A stretch of 64,000 nt of DNA from Chromobotia macracanthus (Eukaryota; Chordata; Actinopteri; Cypriniformes; Botiidae). The notes below the pieces were generated by a model. The model was not told the DNA's origin. It saw only the letters and a program-made list of their open reading frames with translations, and ran no database searches. The position numbers and the translations under genes are program-made. Every line of letters starts with the position of its first letter. Within the stretch, counting starts at the first letter, position 1. The stretch lies in NCBI GenBank assembly GCA_036877525.1, contig JAZGTH010000019.1, positions 1,772,001 through 1,836,000 on the forward strand, read 5' to 3'. Below, piece after piece: positions 37,511 to 50,339 of this stretch.

Positions 37511-40500
37511 GAAATAGCACCATATGTTTCCTCTTTAAAATGATTCACAGCACTCAAGATTCTGCAACCTCAGCCATTCCAACTGGATAAAAAGTGTCAT
37601 TCACACAACGCTTTCCTCTTTTTGCCCAGTTTCCAAAAATTAGCTTGAGCTTTGCGTCCCACTGAGGATGCCACAATTGCATTTGTGCATGTCTAATATG
37701 ACCACAAAGAGAAATCTAATAAACATTACAGCACTGCAGAGAAAACAAGACAAAACTGGTCCCGCTTGTGTTTTTTTTAGCTGCTGAGATTTGCAGAGAC
37801 AAAGACAGCATTATTTGATGAACAAATGTGAAATAGTGCACAGCTGAGAGTCTGTATGAGAATTAACCTGCAACTGTGAATCCCAGCGGTTCTGAAATAT
37901 TGAAATGTGTCAAGAGACTGAATGAGATTCAATATCACTCTGCCTCAATATGTTCTGTCATCTATATGAAATATAGTTTATGAGCATATAGAGTTACAAC
38001 ACTGGCACAAAAACATTCTCTTTTTGAACTTTGTATGGAAAGCTCCATGAAAGAGTTCTTTGTTTTTTCTTTTCTTAAGGCAAATTTAATGAATCAACAA
38101 TGTGTGGTAGGGAAATGCATGTGAATTAGACAAGGGTACAATGTGGTGAAGTGGGAAAAACTCATCCTGATTGCATTGTTCAATCCCTAGGGGGTCCAGG
38201 AATGGCTTTGCAATGTAAACATCATAACAGGGTATGTAAACACTTAAAAATCATATTATATGTTATTATAGACCAAGCTTAATACTACAACTACTGTTCT
38301 GTCTCTCCATTCTGGCCAAAGGCTGAAGACCTTGTATTAGGAGATGGATCCAGGCCTACTATTACTCCATGTGCACCAACAGACTTGAAGAATGGTGTCA
38401 GTGCTTATAAACCATCCTGACACATATTCACCAAACCTGACACGCACGTTTTATGTGTCAGAATGGCAGAAGCACCTAAAGCATGTAATGTTAATAATAA
38501 CTGAGTTCTCCTCCTCCAAAGACACTAGCTTTGCCAAACAAAGCTTTAAAGCATGTGCAGGACAGTAGAACACCAAACTATTTATGTCTAAGAGCACAAA
38601 AAGCATTTTTTAAATAACTTTTGACATCAGTAAAGTGGGTTAATGGAGAGACTAGTTACCGTGAATAGGTAAGCACTTTTTGTTCCCAGCCGTTCAATCG
38701 TTTAAAGCAGGCTGATGAGCATTGGTGGGGATATGACCCAACAATTACCCCACTGGCCTCGCTGTGGCTCCATTGAGCAAATGTGGAAATCTAGGTCATT
38801 ACTGCAGTCTGTGTGGTAAAACACTTCCCCATCACCACCACAATTGTAATTGTACGACCCAGACATTTCCTGGTGCAGTGAAGTGCTTTTTGAAAATACA
38901 GGTAGTAGACAGGCAGTTCTAACAAACAGTGTCTGTAGTATTTTTATCCTCAATAGCATTTCTCAGTTTTTGTATCTGTAAAGTTACAGTATGTTCAAGT
39001 CATCACAAATTATCAAGATATCAGATTTATCACATCATCAGCAATGAGCTTCAGTGATGTATTAAGTGAGCTGACAACCACAAATTATAGAACTTATAAT
39101 GAATTATAGAAACCCAAAAATTATAATTGAAGGGTTTCAAGAAATCATGTAAACTAAATGTCAGTAAATACGTTTGACTACAACCCTTACAACAATAATT
39201 AAATATTCCATTGCTAAAAATAGTTTGCATAATCCAAAAGGTACATTTTGAAGAATCTCTACATCTTAAATTATAATGATTTCAAAACTTTGATCCTTTT
39301 CTCACACAAAGCTGTCAGAATGCTTCAGCAGACATTTGTATGATACTTGTATGATACTTTTATGAAAACAGGCATGTGTGTTACAGTTCTTTTGTGTAAT
39401 TTTATAGCTTGACAGCTCTGGTCATCATTACTTTAATAACATGGAAAAGAGTGGACAGAATATTCTTCAAAACATTTTATGTACTATTGAAAGTCATGCA
39501 GGTTTAAAACAACAAGTAAATAATGAGAAGTTCCAGTATTCCTTTGGTGAAGATGTAGTCTGGAGCTATAGGTATTTGGTATTGAAAAGTAACAGTTTTC
39601 CATTACCACCATTAACACATTTCATTATATACAGTAGTCTCTTTTCCTCATCATTTTTCTAATTTTCTCTTTATTATTGCTTTGAACAAAAATGAGTTTA
39701 TATCTAGAACATTCCAGTTGCAATGGCACAAGAGGCTAGCTGCCTTAATAGCCTCACGACATGTTAAAACACTGCATGACTCTCCCTCTGATTAGACAAA
39801 TACAAATCTCACAAAAAAGAGAGAATGTCTGTCGCCCAACTACTGATGACAGTAGAAACAAAGGCAGGCAGTAAACAGAATAATAACTTGGCAGGTACAG
39901 TGCGGTAAAATGTGGGGGTTCGGCAGACTCAGCCCCAGGCTGCCTCAAAGCTGTGTATCAGGTGTGCAAAAACAACACAACATAGCCATGGGCTGTGAAT
40001 ACACTCATGAGTAAGAGGTTCAAAATACAGGTGGTTGTGTTTAAAATGATTGCCACAGACAGAAGTCCCTGACTGAGATATTGAGTATAGGAAGCTAGGT
40101 GCATAACCCAGTACAATCTCAACCATGACTAGATCCTCAAGTGCTCTCCATACTATTGCATCTCTTCCTGACTCATTTTGAAAAGCTATTCCAGACTGTA
40201 TTTAATACCTTGAGGAATTCACACTTTGCTGTTTTAACCCCACCACACCATTTTTTATTTTCCTGTAACAGAAGCCGATGAACTTCCTGCTGAGGTTTTC
40301 TCTTTTGAATCCTGAACACCTGATATAGTGTCTTTTCTATAAAGTGCTATCCAACACCTGCCCGTGTCTATTTACCTGCTGGTTCTGTTTGTCATTGGCT
40401 GTCCTCAGGGCATGCAACGTTGATTTGTGGATCCAGCACTCTGTAGCCCGGTCACAGCAAGAAGGGTTTTTTTATTTTTACAGGCGCACCTCAAGACCTT

Positions 40501-40545
40501 ACAATACCCAGAGGACCTTGTGTTTGTTTCCCATAAAATGAGTTT

Positions 40546-40558
40546 GGGGGGGGGGGGG
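40546..40558 (+). repeat. G13 homopolymer
   Basis: Thirteen consecutive G residues in intron 2; likely a sequencing-error-prone site. Confidence 0.9.
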
Positions 40559-43500
40559 TTCTGGGTGAACTTTTTAGGTCTGATGCCAGTGTTGACCATT
40601 TTTAAAGATTTATCTAGCATACTAAAGGTGTCGCCTGCCTATTTGAGCTTAGTGGTGTAAAATACACTTGGAAATACAGTTCCATTTTAATTGAGCTTGA
40701 CCTGTTTTGCCAACAACGCAAGAGTTCATATATACACTGTATTCGTGCATGTACTGTATTCTTGTTATTTCTGTTTTACCAAGTATTAAACAGATTTTAT
40801 TCAAAGACAAACTAAAAATCTGAAGGTGCTGAAGCCTTTCGGCAATAACGCTTATGTAACCTACAATTTGATGCGAATGATCGAGTTACTCTTTTGTTTG
40901 TGCAGTCATGCACACCTAACAGCACAAAACAGCAGAACTGTGACTCTCCGTGAGAAGTATTAAAGATCACTTGACCTTCCTATGCAGAACTATTGTTTCA
41001 AATGAACAAAAGAATTCAAATTAGAACGTTGGATTGTGTTTGTGAAGCCTGAGTCTTTGCTTTCAGTACTTACAGTACAGCTGAATCCCTGTGAGGAACA
41101 ATCATGTGTATGAATTCATAAGACAGATCAGTCTGATTAATTACAGTCTCGGAATATGCATGCACGTAACAAATTACTCCACTGACTTAATGCACTATAG
41201 CACACAAGTCATTTAGATTACAATGGTCTGTCTCCACACACATTCATAAAAGTTATATACACTTCAGAAATAGGAGCAACTGACAGCCAGACAGACAGAC
41301 GCAGCTGATTTACATCTTGGTGTCATGATATTTTTTTAATAGTTTGTTGAATTATTTATAGCATGGCTTAGCCACATGCTAGTGCATAATAGAGATGTTA
41401 ATCAGCATGAAGGATTGGTACCGGTGTAGTGCAGGGTAGATATGCAACGGCTACCTTGCAGAAATTTGGCCCAGTGTCAACAAACGCTGTTTCAGGAAGA
41501 AGTTCAAATGAGGACACCCAATACAAAGCCAGAGTGCTCAGCATACAGCAGCCACACTTTTATTACGGTGCAGACAGAGCTCTCTGAGTGGGTGTGTGTA
41601 TCCAAAGAATACACACACACTTTAACAGGCTTTTTAACAGCCCCATCGGTCTGCCACAGCCAAAATTACCAAAGTGAAATCAATTTAAGTAATTAGACAA
41701 CAACTTTCATTATACATCATGATTTACTATCATTATTTGGAAAAACAAAAGCACACAGCCAAAAGGCATTTATTATTAACAGCCTGATTTCTTGAATATT
41801 TTGAAATGCATCAAACATTGCAAATAATATTTTATTGGAAATATAATTAATGTGAAAAATAAAGAATTGTTTCCAAACATCACTATTCTAAATTTCATCA
41901 AGGGCTGAGAGATCCAAATCCTTTCTGTTACAAATGCAAAAATGCAAGAGAGTGCATTTGTTGTTTTCTATTGCTGAATAAGGTATTATGTTGTTTGTTT
42001 CGCAATTATTTGGGAATTAGGCCTAACTGTAACCCTACACCATATGCTTAACATAGTCCTTGGAAACTTTGACTGATTTAAAAATGGAGAAAGTATTTAA
42101 TAAAAGTTGAACAAGTGGTTGATATTGGGAATGTTTGGTATTCACAGAAACACAGTATTAACTTTTGCAGTAGCATTTCCTTCTTATATGTTTAAAAGTT
42201 TGGGATTCAGTCAGGTGGTATAACTTACAAGCATTATTCATCTCCATAGACGTTTGTTCCTTTCCAATAAGCTGTATAAAAATAGTCTCCAACACTTCTC
42301 TCAGGTAGGTTACACTGCAGGATGCAAAGAAATCTCGGTCCAGACTCCCCCCACTTACCACTTCCATTTGCCACTTCTTTCCACTTCCTGTCACAAATGA
42401 GCAGAGGTGTTGCCCCCTGTCTGCAAGCTACTGTGGCCAGAGGCAGGTTTTGTGAGTTTGGAATTTAATTGGTATATTAGTATCCAGCCATGTCTGAATT
42501 TATCAAATCTACACCGGTCATTAATTTTGTAGAAGAACATACAATTAGAAGCTCATTAGATGCTCTCACAGGGACCTGCCCTTTTATATGCTGAAGGAAC
42601 ATTGAGAATTGGCCCCAATCTAGTGCAAAGATCTCTCGTTCTCCTGTTTTGCAGCTTCCTTAACATGCCAACTCCACTGGCTCAAGCCACATGCACTTTT
42701 TAACTGGCCATCAAAGTGCACACTCAGGCAAGCTACATGAAATTCCGCTGTATATTAGAAGATTTAAATCTGAATATTTAGACTTTGCCGTTGTACCATG
42801 CTTCTTAAAAGTAGTCTGATAAGATATGTAATTTTTAAGGTGTAGAATAGACCTATTTATTAAATCTGCATGTTCTTCTTTGCATAAAGTGTTTAAAGTA
42901 ATGTAGACTACAGAAGATGCAAAAGTGAGCACAATGTATATACAGCTTTATTTAAAAGTATTGGTATTATCTGCTTTTAAGTATTTGTGCTTTGGAGCGA
43001 GAAATACACTGTATACAGTGGTGATCTGTTATAGCTATGCAATATGTGGCCAGATTGGAAAAATGGAAAAGGTTTCAACCAAAGAGCAAGAAAAAGAGAT
43101 GAACTTAAAAAATCATTTAAAATTCAATAAAAATTTTACAGTGGCACAACCAGTCGATCTGTGCTATGCTGCATCACTAACTTGCATAATTGTTGGTTAA
43201 TGGGGATTTCCTTTCCTCTCTGTTAACACTCACTGTCAATCTTTCTCATCTTTAAACAACAATACGGTCTAATGAAAAGCATTTAGCTGATTACCAAAAA
43301 GCCAGTCATAGCTAGGAAAGAGAAAACAGCAGCAAGGAGATGTCCCTTTCACTACCATGCACAGCTTGAAGGCACCAAATATTTCTCTCTCGTCCGCCCC
43401 ACCTTTATTTCTCTAGCATTCTTTCACTTGCTTTTTCTCTATCTCTCTGATTCAGCTTTTTGTATGTGAATGACTCTACCGTTAATGTAGATCAAAGATC

Positions 43501-44107
43501 TGTGGGGCAAAGAACTCCTACGGTATGATGAACCTAATGACTTATGAAGGAAGTGAGATGAAACAGACATTCAGAAGAAAACACAGCAAAAGGAAGGCAC
43601 TGAAAAAGTTCAACAAAAGAAAGTGAGGAATCACACAGAGATATTGACTGACCAGGCATGAACTGTCGAGGGCCAGTTGTGGCAATAAGCCACCCCATCA
43701 CTGACTGTCATCTACTTTGACATTCTGGCTAAGCTGGATCTCATTAGTATGAGGGTGACTTTGATCCTGTCTGCAGCGATGTGACTGCCACTGTATGGGT
43801 TACCCTCAAAGTAAACTGCTGTATTATTGTAACATTCACATTCCCCGCAGTACCTGGCATGTAACCTTTCTGTTAGAAATGGAAAAAGATGGTTTTAGAT
43901 AAGCACCTCCCGCAGCCTCCTGTTCCACTGTTTATGTCGTTCACTCATGGTTTGCTCACAGTGGGCTGGTTATTGATTTAAACTCGATGACAGCATGGAA
44001 CCATTCAGAGAAAAAACGTGAATTCAGTATTTGCTCACCCAGAAGCAGTCAAGTGTCAAGGCTTTGAGTAGCCCACCATATCTAACTAGTTATGTTTTTT
44101 CATATCC

Positions 44108-44149
<42 letters not shown>
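44108..44149. repeat. (TA)n microsatellite
   Basis: About 20 uninterrupted TA/AT units in intron 2, followed by ACATACATACAT. Confidence 0.95.
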
Positions 44150-44155
<6 letters not shown>

Positions 44156-44892
44156 CATACATTTATATATCTGTTTTTATGTATAGTATTTGGGGGAAAA
44201 CTCCATTTAGGGTACAAGATTTGAATTGAATGTCTACCTTAACAATCTCCCCTTTAACAAACAATTAAATAGCACCATGACCACTATAATTCACTGCAGG
44301 TTAGTATTAGCCAGTCAGGAGGGACTGCTCCATAATAGATTTGCTACAGTGCTGGGTTCAGGGAGAATTCTCACTTTTTAGTAAACAGGCACAAACAATT
44401 ACCTGTTTAAAACATTTACTAAGTTACACTTGCTACTAAAGTTCTAAAGGAGAAAAATACTTCGACAAAATGATATGAAACTACAGACAGCTGCCATATT
44501 TGAGTTCCTTCATTAGCCAACTTAGCATTACATGTTTCCTGTTATCATTAGTGTGGTAAAAAAGACATAGTTGAAAATACTTTTTTTGAATGAGTGCTTG
44601 GCTGACTGTTTCAGAGGACATCTGGGATGGGGTGAAAATCATTAGCTATACTGCTAGAGCTCAGCTAGCTGTAATTGCCTTGTCTGAGAATAGCATCAAA
44701 TGAACACATTCCAAAAGGGGGTTCAATGTATCACTCAGTAAACCCAGCAAACATCTGACTCTTATAAAAGTTTTGCCTGTCAGATGGGATATGCTTTATA
44801 GAACTGTTTATGACTTCCTGCACTTTGCAAGCTAGTTAAAAAAAAATATACAACCAGATAATTTGGTCTACAGGCAAACATGCCAAGTATTT

Positions 44893-45060
44893 CTTAAAGG
44901 TGAAGCACATAATTTCTGCACTATTAGAGGCAACAAACGTAATTGCAGTCTGTTTGAGAGGCCTGACTGGATCAGCTATAGCAACTAAGGGCTCAGCCAA
45001 TGTCGTGAGTTTGGGGCGGGGCTATCTGTGTATTTGACAAATGACAAATAGAGTAAGATT
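44893..45060. mobile_element. probable DNA-element fragment beginning CTTAAAGGTGAAG
   Basis: A segment beginning with CTTAAAGGTGAAGCACATAA, with GGCAACAAACGTAATTGCAG and GTTTGGGGCGGGGCTATCTG inside, resembles dispersed fish elements with TTAAAGG termini. No matching inverted end is visible downstream, so the right boundary is uncertain. Confidence 0.4.
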
Positions 45061-46068
45061 TGTTAGCATGCCATCATTATTCTTGAAATTCACTTCTTTT
45101 TTAAGACCTGTTCAAAGAATTGCAACAGAGAACCAAGCTACTATGGAACCCCACACTTTTGTTGTAATTTTCATGGATGCAGGTGCAGTTTACTATAGCT
45201 GTAACGCTGAATCACTGGCTGAAAAATAACCAGTTTCTTAAATGAGATTAAGGGATTTCCTTTCTCATCTCTCTCTGCAATTGTTTGTTCATAAGCGCTT
45301 CATAAATCTACTTGTTTATCATTGTTTTTGTGAGAACAGCACCTGACCTACCATTAATTATTTATGATGTTGCCACATAGTAGCTGTACACAATGCGGAG
45401 ATACATTTTCATTGCACGCCCCTCTGATAACAGCGCATAAAGATCTTGCAAGGCCCTCTGATAACAGCACAGTAAGTTATATATTGTTTAAACACAAAGG
45501 CCTAACAAGAAGGAAACTTTTCTTCCTTTTTACAATGGAGCTTAATAGGACATTTGACCTGTTATGTAGTGGTGGGATCACATGGCTAGATTTATTGCAC
45601 CACAAAAGAAGGCAAGTCCATCCCATTAGGCATGAAAGAGAATGTTTAAAATGTAAGCCATTTGTTTGTTATTTAATTATATTGATTGCAATTTCCCAAT
45701 CCCTTTTGCCCAATTCTAGCGGTTTGTCACATCTCATGTATTTTGTTACTTTTGCTAAATGACCTGATTTGGGTGTCATTCACATACTAAATAATTCTGC
45801 AGTGTCACTCAATTTTTTATGAAAATAGCTATCAATACCGTGCTTGTACTTTAAGTCCTGAATGAGGGGTGAGCTAATTTCATTTTATATGAAATGTCGA
45901 CCTCATAATACAAAAGTTTAGGTAGACAGACAGATAGATGGATGAAATTCTATAAATGCAAATGCAAATGAAATAACATACTTGTCTGTTTTGAACAAAA
46001 CATTCCATCAGTATTGCTCAACATTTCTTTGTGACAACCTTAAAAAAGAATCTCTGTATGTGTCTTAC

Positions 46069-47791
46069 CTTTCCATGTTTTCTGAAAGGCAGCCTGGGCC
46101 TGGATAGCCCTCCCCCCTGGCAGAGAGAGGCCCCTGCGACAGGCATGGACGAGTTTTCCATGTCTCCATTAATCCAGTAACTGGAGAAATTAGATTTAAC
46201 AAGGGGTTTGTCTGGTCCCTCAAACTGTGGCGTGAAAATGACATTGTTCCTTGCGCTCCGATCTGGTAATGAAATGAATGTCCACCTGAATTAACACCAA
46301 CAATAGCCGATGTGGGCACATTATTATTCTCATGGTAATAGCTGCCATCATTGGTTTCCTGTTTAATCCCTTTGAGTGGGCCATTGTTAGGAAAAACATC
46401 AGGTTCATAGCTGCCATTCAGAGAAGAAACAGGAGGTCCCAAAATCCCAGAAAGACTATATTCATCAATATTATCCCTTAAAGACAAGTATGTAGTCTCT
46501 GGAGAAGTAAAGCAGCCCAGGGAGTGCTGAGGCTCACCAAACTGGGTGTTTGAACAAGTCATGTCTCTGTTCGGCTCTGTCTTAATTTGGGTTATGAAAG
46601 GAGAATGTGTTATGGCACTCTTACCACCACCTAGGCACATGCTCCTGCAATCAGTGCCAGGTTCATTTTTGATGTATTTTGCCACTCCCATAGCATCCAG
46701 GCCTATGTTAAAAATTTCACCGTCCACATTCTCAACTTTTGGGAACTCAAATGCCTTAAAGTCATGCTCTCTGCCCTCAGGGCTGTTTGCATCATTTTGC
46801 ACTAGGCCCAATCCACTGGTGGGGCTTGAGACAGAGAAGCCCCTGGATGAGTTCCTGGGACTAGAAATGCCCATGGTGCCAACAGTTGGTGGACTGGAGA
46901 TGGATGTTCTGATGACATTTCCTGTTGGGCTTGAGATAGATGATCTCATGTTGGTGTTGCAGGAAAGTGGTGACCTTACGCTGCCTATACTCTGAGGGCT
47001 GGAAACTGGAGACCTCATAACACTGAAAGGACTAGCCAGTGGAGGTGACCCCACAATGCTGGACTTTACAGGGCTACAGGTGTTGGAACTGGTGTGGTGG
47101 TGACCTTGGGTCAAGTTGGAGCCATTCGGAGCAAGTGATGGACAATCAGATTCAAAATAGGTGGGGCTGGTAGTGGATGACACCATGTTGTTTCCAGTTG
47201 GACTTGACATGGGGCCAGATCCCTCAGGCTTGCAAGAGAGAGCTGTGGCCAGGACAGAGACCACTGATGCAGAGCCTACAACACACTCCTGGGTAGCATC
47301 ATTGGGTAGTTGAGATCCAGATGGAAATAAAGCAGAGGGAGCTTTCATCTTTGGGCTCCCAGTCATTCTAGGCTGGCTGTCTTCAATTGCTCTCCCACAA
47401 AGAGGATACCGTTTCCCTTGGCTACCCTGCCCTCCTGTAGTACCTTGTTGGCCAAAGCCAAAGTCTGCCTCCCTGGCATCATTCATGTACAAGCCCATAG
47501 ACTCAGCAACAGTTTTGGAGAGCTCCTTAGAGTCCACTTCTGACTTGCGGTGTAAGTTATTAAAAGATGGATAAGCCAATGGTTGATTCTGGTTATGTCT
47601 AAGCATTGTTGTCTTGCAGACAGATGGCATGTTAGGAGCACTGCTTGAGTTAACAATATCCATTAGCACATCACTGTTTGTCAGACTTTCTTCTGCAGAA
47701 CAGCAATAATCCATGTTGTTTGGCATCTGCACCCTTTTGTTTTCTGCATTTGCCCCTTCCCGGTAACTTTGGTATCTTTTAGTCTCCATAC
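46069..47791 (-). CDS. nr3c2: nr3c2 exon 2: start codon and N-terminal transactivation domain of the mineralocorticoid receptor
   Basis: The exon carries 2 untranslated bases, the ATG at 47789-47787, and 573 codons plus two bases. The donor is GAAAG|GTAAGA after 46069 and the acceptor is GACCCAG before 47791. The human gene also places the start 2 bp into its second exon, which supports this start; METKRYQSY also matches the human METKGYHS opening. The domain drives hormone-dependent transcription (AF1). Features are a conserved SKELSKTVAESMGLYM block (87-102) and a Ser-Pro-rich region with many SSP motifs (about 196-336). Three SUMO consensus motifs sit at K374 (IKNE), K403 (IKTE) and K476 (IKQE). 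Conserved YSLSGILGPPV (444-454) and SAIVGVNSGG..FHYQIGAQGT (494-515) follow. The human fourth SUMO site is altered (R81-K-S-E). The exon is intact. Confidence 0.98.
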
Positions 47792-47958
47792 CTGGGTCAT
47801 TTGATAAACCTAATGGGCCGATAAATAAGAAACAAGCAGTAACTTTAGAGTTAGCATGACATCTTTTTGATTAGTATAGAGAAAATTGCCTGTCAAATCA
47901 AACAGCAGACAAAATCATGATTGGTTTAATTTGTTAGTTTTGCATATCTTTTTAAAAG

Positions 47959-48013
47959 TGCATTACTAAATGCATATTTCTTAAACCATATGCATTACTA
48001 AATGCATATTTCT
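47959..48013. repeat. 23-bp tandem duplication
   Basis: TGCATTACTAAATGCATATT followed by TCT occurs exactly twice (47959-47981 and 47991-48013) with a 9-bp spacer, 170 bp upstream of exon 2. Each unit contains ATGCATAT, an octamer-like sequence. Confidence 0.9.
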
Positions 48014-48530
48014 GCTGTGTCTTTAAGAACATCTATGTAAATGCCATTATCACTCACACATGAGCTGCAGGTTTGCTGTCAGGTCTAATATAGTTTATGC
48101 TGCTCTGTTTTTCAACAGCAGCCCCTTTTGCAAAGCCTGCGTTACACTGTGAGAGCATCCCAAAACAATTTGCAGAGAAATGTGCGACACAAAAAAGTTA
48201 AGATTCTAACATTAGATTGAAACAATCACAGACTTTAATAAAAACAAACACAATAAATTGTTCACACATATATAACTCTGAACACCTATCTCACATGTTT
48301 CATTCCCCATGATAAAACCCTTGCAATGACTTTTATTTAAATTGAATTTGGTGTCAAACAGTGAATGAACCATGGAGTTACAGTCTGAGCTTCAGGGTTA
48401 CAACTGAACGCTTTTAACAGACAGTCCAAACAGCAGCTATTTCAACAAACTTGTGCCTTTCACTCTACTCTTTGTTGACAGTGCCAAAAGACTCTGCCTC
48501 AGGAGAAAGCAAACCCGAATGTGCACACAT

Positions 48531-48553
48531 ACCCACACACACACACACACATT
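48531..48553. repeat. (CA)n microsatellite
   Basis: CACACACACACACACACAC-type run in predicted intron 1. Confidence 0.9.
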
Positions 48554-49479
48554 TACTTATCTATCTAAATGGGGACATTCCATAGACTTCTATTGTTTTT
48601 ATACACTAAGTAGTTATAAACACTATAACCTAACCCACAATCTAGTTCTAGATTCAGAAAACATTATGCATTTTTATAATTTAAAAAACTATGTTTACTA
48701 TATTTTATATTGTCTTAACAAACGATTACATACCCAAAAGGAGGTTTTGCTTAGATGTGTCAGGGTTTGCTGACTTTTGGGTAGAAATTTGTCCCTCAAT
48801 ATATGAAGTAAACCCACAAACACACTCACACACATACTCGGCTTCATAGTAGGGACTGAAGATGTTGTCCGCCTGTGTGACTCTTTAAGCGCAATACAGA
48901 GTCGCGCAGCGGTGTAAGAGATTCAGTTTAACTTTTATTTTCTATAATCGTGCGTTTACAACGCATACAGGCATTCTCACTGCCATACAACGTTAATATT
49001 ACATTACACGTCTCTAGCGACATGCATTACTTGTATCTAGTTCGTGAGGCACTGCACTTTTAAACGTCAAAATGACAATGACAGTGCAGCGGTAAATATT
49101 TTGCGTAGTTTCGTACTTTACGTTCGTTTTATTTTTGTCTTTTTTTTGTCTTTTTCATCGTGCAAGCATTGGACAGAACCAGACACACTGTCGCCAAGAG
49201 TTTATCACGCCACACACGGACTGGTCCGGTCGCTTTGTCATTCTCTTATTTATTAGCTTTGTAGCACATTCTTTAAAATGCATAAATGATGAACTTTGCT
49301 CTGTGCATTGCCTATGAAAACTTAAGTCAACTTTACGAGTTAGTTCTGAGGCGTGATGTTTCATGCTGCATTGCACAGGGACCTCCCTACATCACATAAT
49401 GATGACTGTGACGCAGTTGTTTCTGTTGCAAATACTTCGGATTAAAACATAATTGTGATAATTGTGTTTAATCGTCGCA

Positions 49480-49487
49480 TGACGTCA
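49480..49487. promoter_or_regulatory. consensus cAMP response element (TGACGTCA)
   Basis: A perfect 8-bp palindromic CREB/ATF site in predicted intron 1, about 0.7 kb downstream of the predicted exon 1 donor. One perfect 8-mer in 64 kb is not improbable by chance, so functionality is an inference. Confidence 0.4.
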
Positions 49488-50198
49488 CAACAAAACAAGT
49501 ATGATCAAGCATGCCGGAATGTTTGCATGAATTTTCACATGGATAAACGATATAAGCCGTTCCCTATAATAGTGATGGCACAAACCACCTCGTCTAACAA
49601 GCTAGACATCACTGTTAATTGTTGAGCCCTATCTGTCTGATTAAACTTCAGTTTCATTCATTTCTAATTTCAATGCATGGAAGAATCTTGCAGTTTAAAC
49701 AATAAATAAGAGGGGATTAAGATGTTGAGCCACGAGATGTTATCCCATAAAGTTACAACGACGGAACGATGGAAACAGTGCTGAGATTTTACACTTTGAT
49801 TTTCAGTGAAAACGTCCACACAAACAGACAGAAAGTAACTAACAAATCTGTCCATTTCACGTACATAAATCCTTAAAGCAGCGGTTTGTCTGGTTTAGCC
49901 CAGAAAACATCAAACTAATTTGATACAGTAATTTTCAGTGGATGTTACTATATGTGATTAATTACATTGTTATTGTTATGTCCAATAGTAATTCTATCGT
50001 TTTATCTGCTGTTTGCTTGCCGTCGTCCTCACTTTAAAGTGGGATCGTATTTCGCGCAAGTTAAACATTGCTCCTCATGTGTGCAATTCATAATATTTCA
50101 AGTTTACAAAACTTCAGCCCGTCTGTAAGGCATCGCTCAATGTTATACCGTAGTTCATACAGAACTACACGAGATAATATTAAGACATCTTACCGTAA

Positions 50199-50333
50199 TT
50201 ACGACATCCGATTTTGACAGTTATCTCTGCTGCTGGCCACTACTAATCCAATGAACAAAGAGGAAAAAACGACACTAAACAGTGTCGTTGCGTTATTTTT
50301 TAGAAGTATTCCCAGTGTTGCGACTGCATACAT
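50199..50333 (-). CDS. upstream ORF in the predicted nr3c2 5' UTR (44 codons)
   Basis: An ATG at 50333-50331 opens a frame that runs 44 codons to TAA at 50201-50199, five bases before the predicted donor. After splicing, only 7 nt would separate its stop from the receptor start codon. The peptide begins MYAVATLGILLK and has a hydrophobic middle (residues about 18-35, LFSVVFSSLFIGLVVASS). A second in-frame ATG two codons before the stop (ATG TCG TAA) makes a minimal uORF. If the exon is real, the expected role is to lower translation of the receptor. There is no evidence that the peptide itself is functional. Confidence 0.4.
   Translation of the reverse strand: MYAVATLGILLKNNATTLFSVVFSSLFIGLVVASSRDNCQNRMS
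50270..50287 (-). promoter_or_regulatory. 7-bp stem-loop in predicted exon 1
   Basis: CGACACT and AGTGTCG pair perfectly across a 4-base loop. It lies inside the upstream ORF. Confidence 0.35.
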
Positions 50334-50339
50334 CTACTA

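Larger units (their letters stand above)
19457..46068 (-). other. nr3c2: nr3c2 intron 2 (26.6 kb)
   Basis: This is the long intron between the N-terminal domain exon and the first zinc-finger exon. Both ends are canonical. Recognised contents are MITE-like elements (23978-24270, 35443-35588), a TIR element (37124-37510), TA and CA microsatellites, a G13 run (40546-40558) and an element fragment (44893-45060). A weak tRNA-like remnant on the minus strand lies near 21910-22070. Several patches are less AT-rich than their surroundings (about 20630-20960, 25590-25830, 30880-31290, 36660-36970) and could be regulatory, but show no coding signature. The remainder holds nothing I can name. Confidence 0.85.
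47792..50193 (-). other. nr3c2: nr3c2 intron 1 (predicted)
   Basis: The interval lies between the exon 2 acceptor and the predicted exon 1 donor. It contains a 23-bp tandem duplication (47959-48013), a CA run (48531-48553) and a moderately CpG-containing patch (about 48880-49250). A perfect palindromic cAMP response element TGACGTCA lies at 49480-49487. An alternative first exon could lie here, but none can be defined from sequence alone. Confidence 0.6.

Noticed and set aside
45364..45762. 132-codon plus-strand frame with several Cys and His residues
   Set aside because: The Cys/His spacing does not make a zinc finger, it includes a small direct repeat, and its length is within chance for 64 kb.
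46546..46995. 149-codon plus-strand frame
   Set aside because: It is the antisense shadow of the nr3c2 N-terminal domain exon.
48880..49250. Possible alternative first exon of nr3c2
   Set aside because: It is moderately CpG-rich, but no clear donor, TATA motif or homology could be pointed to.
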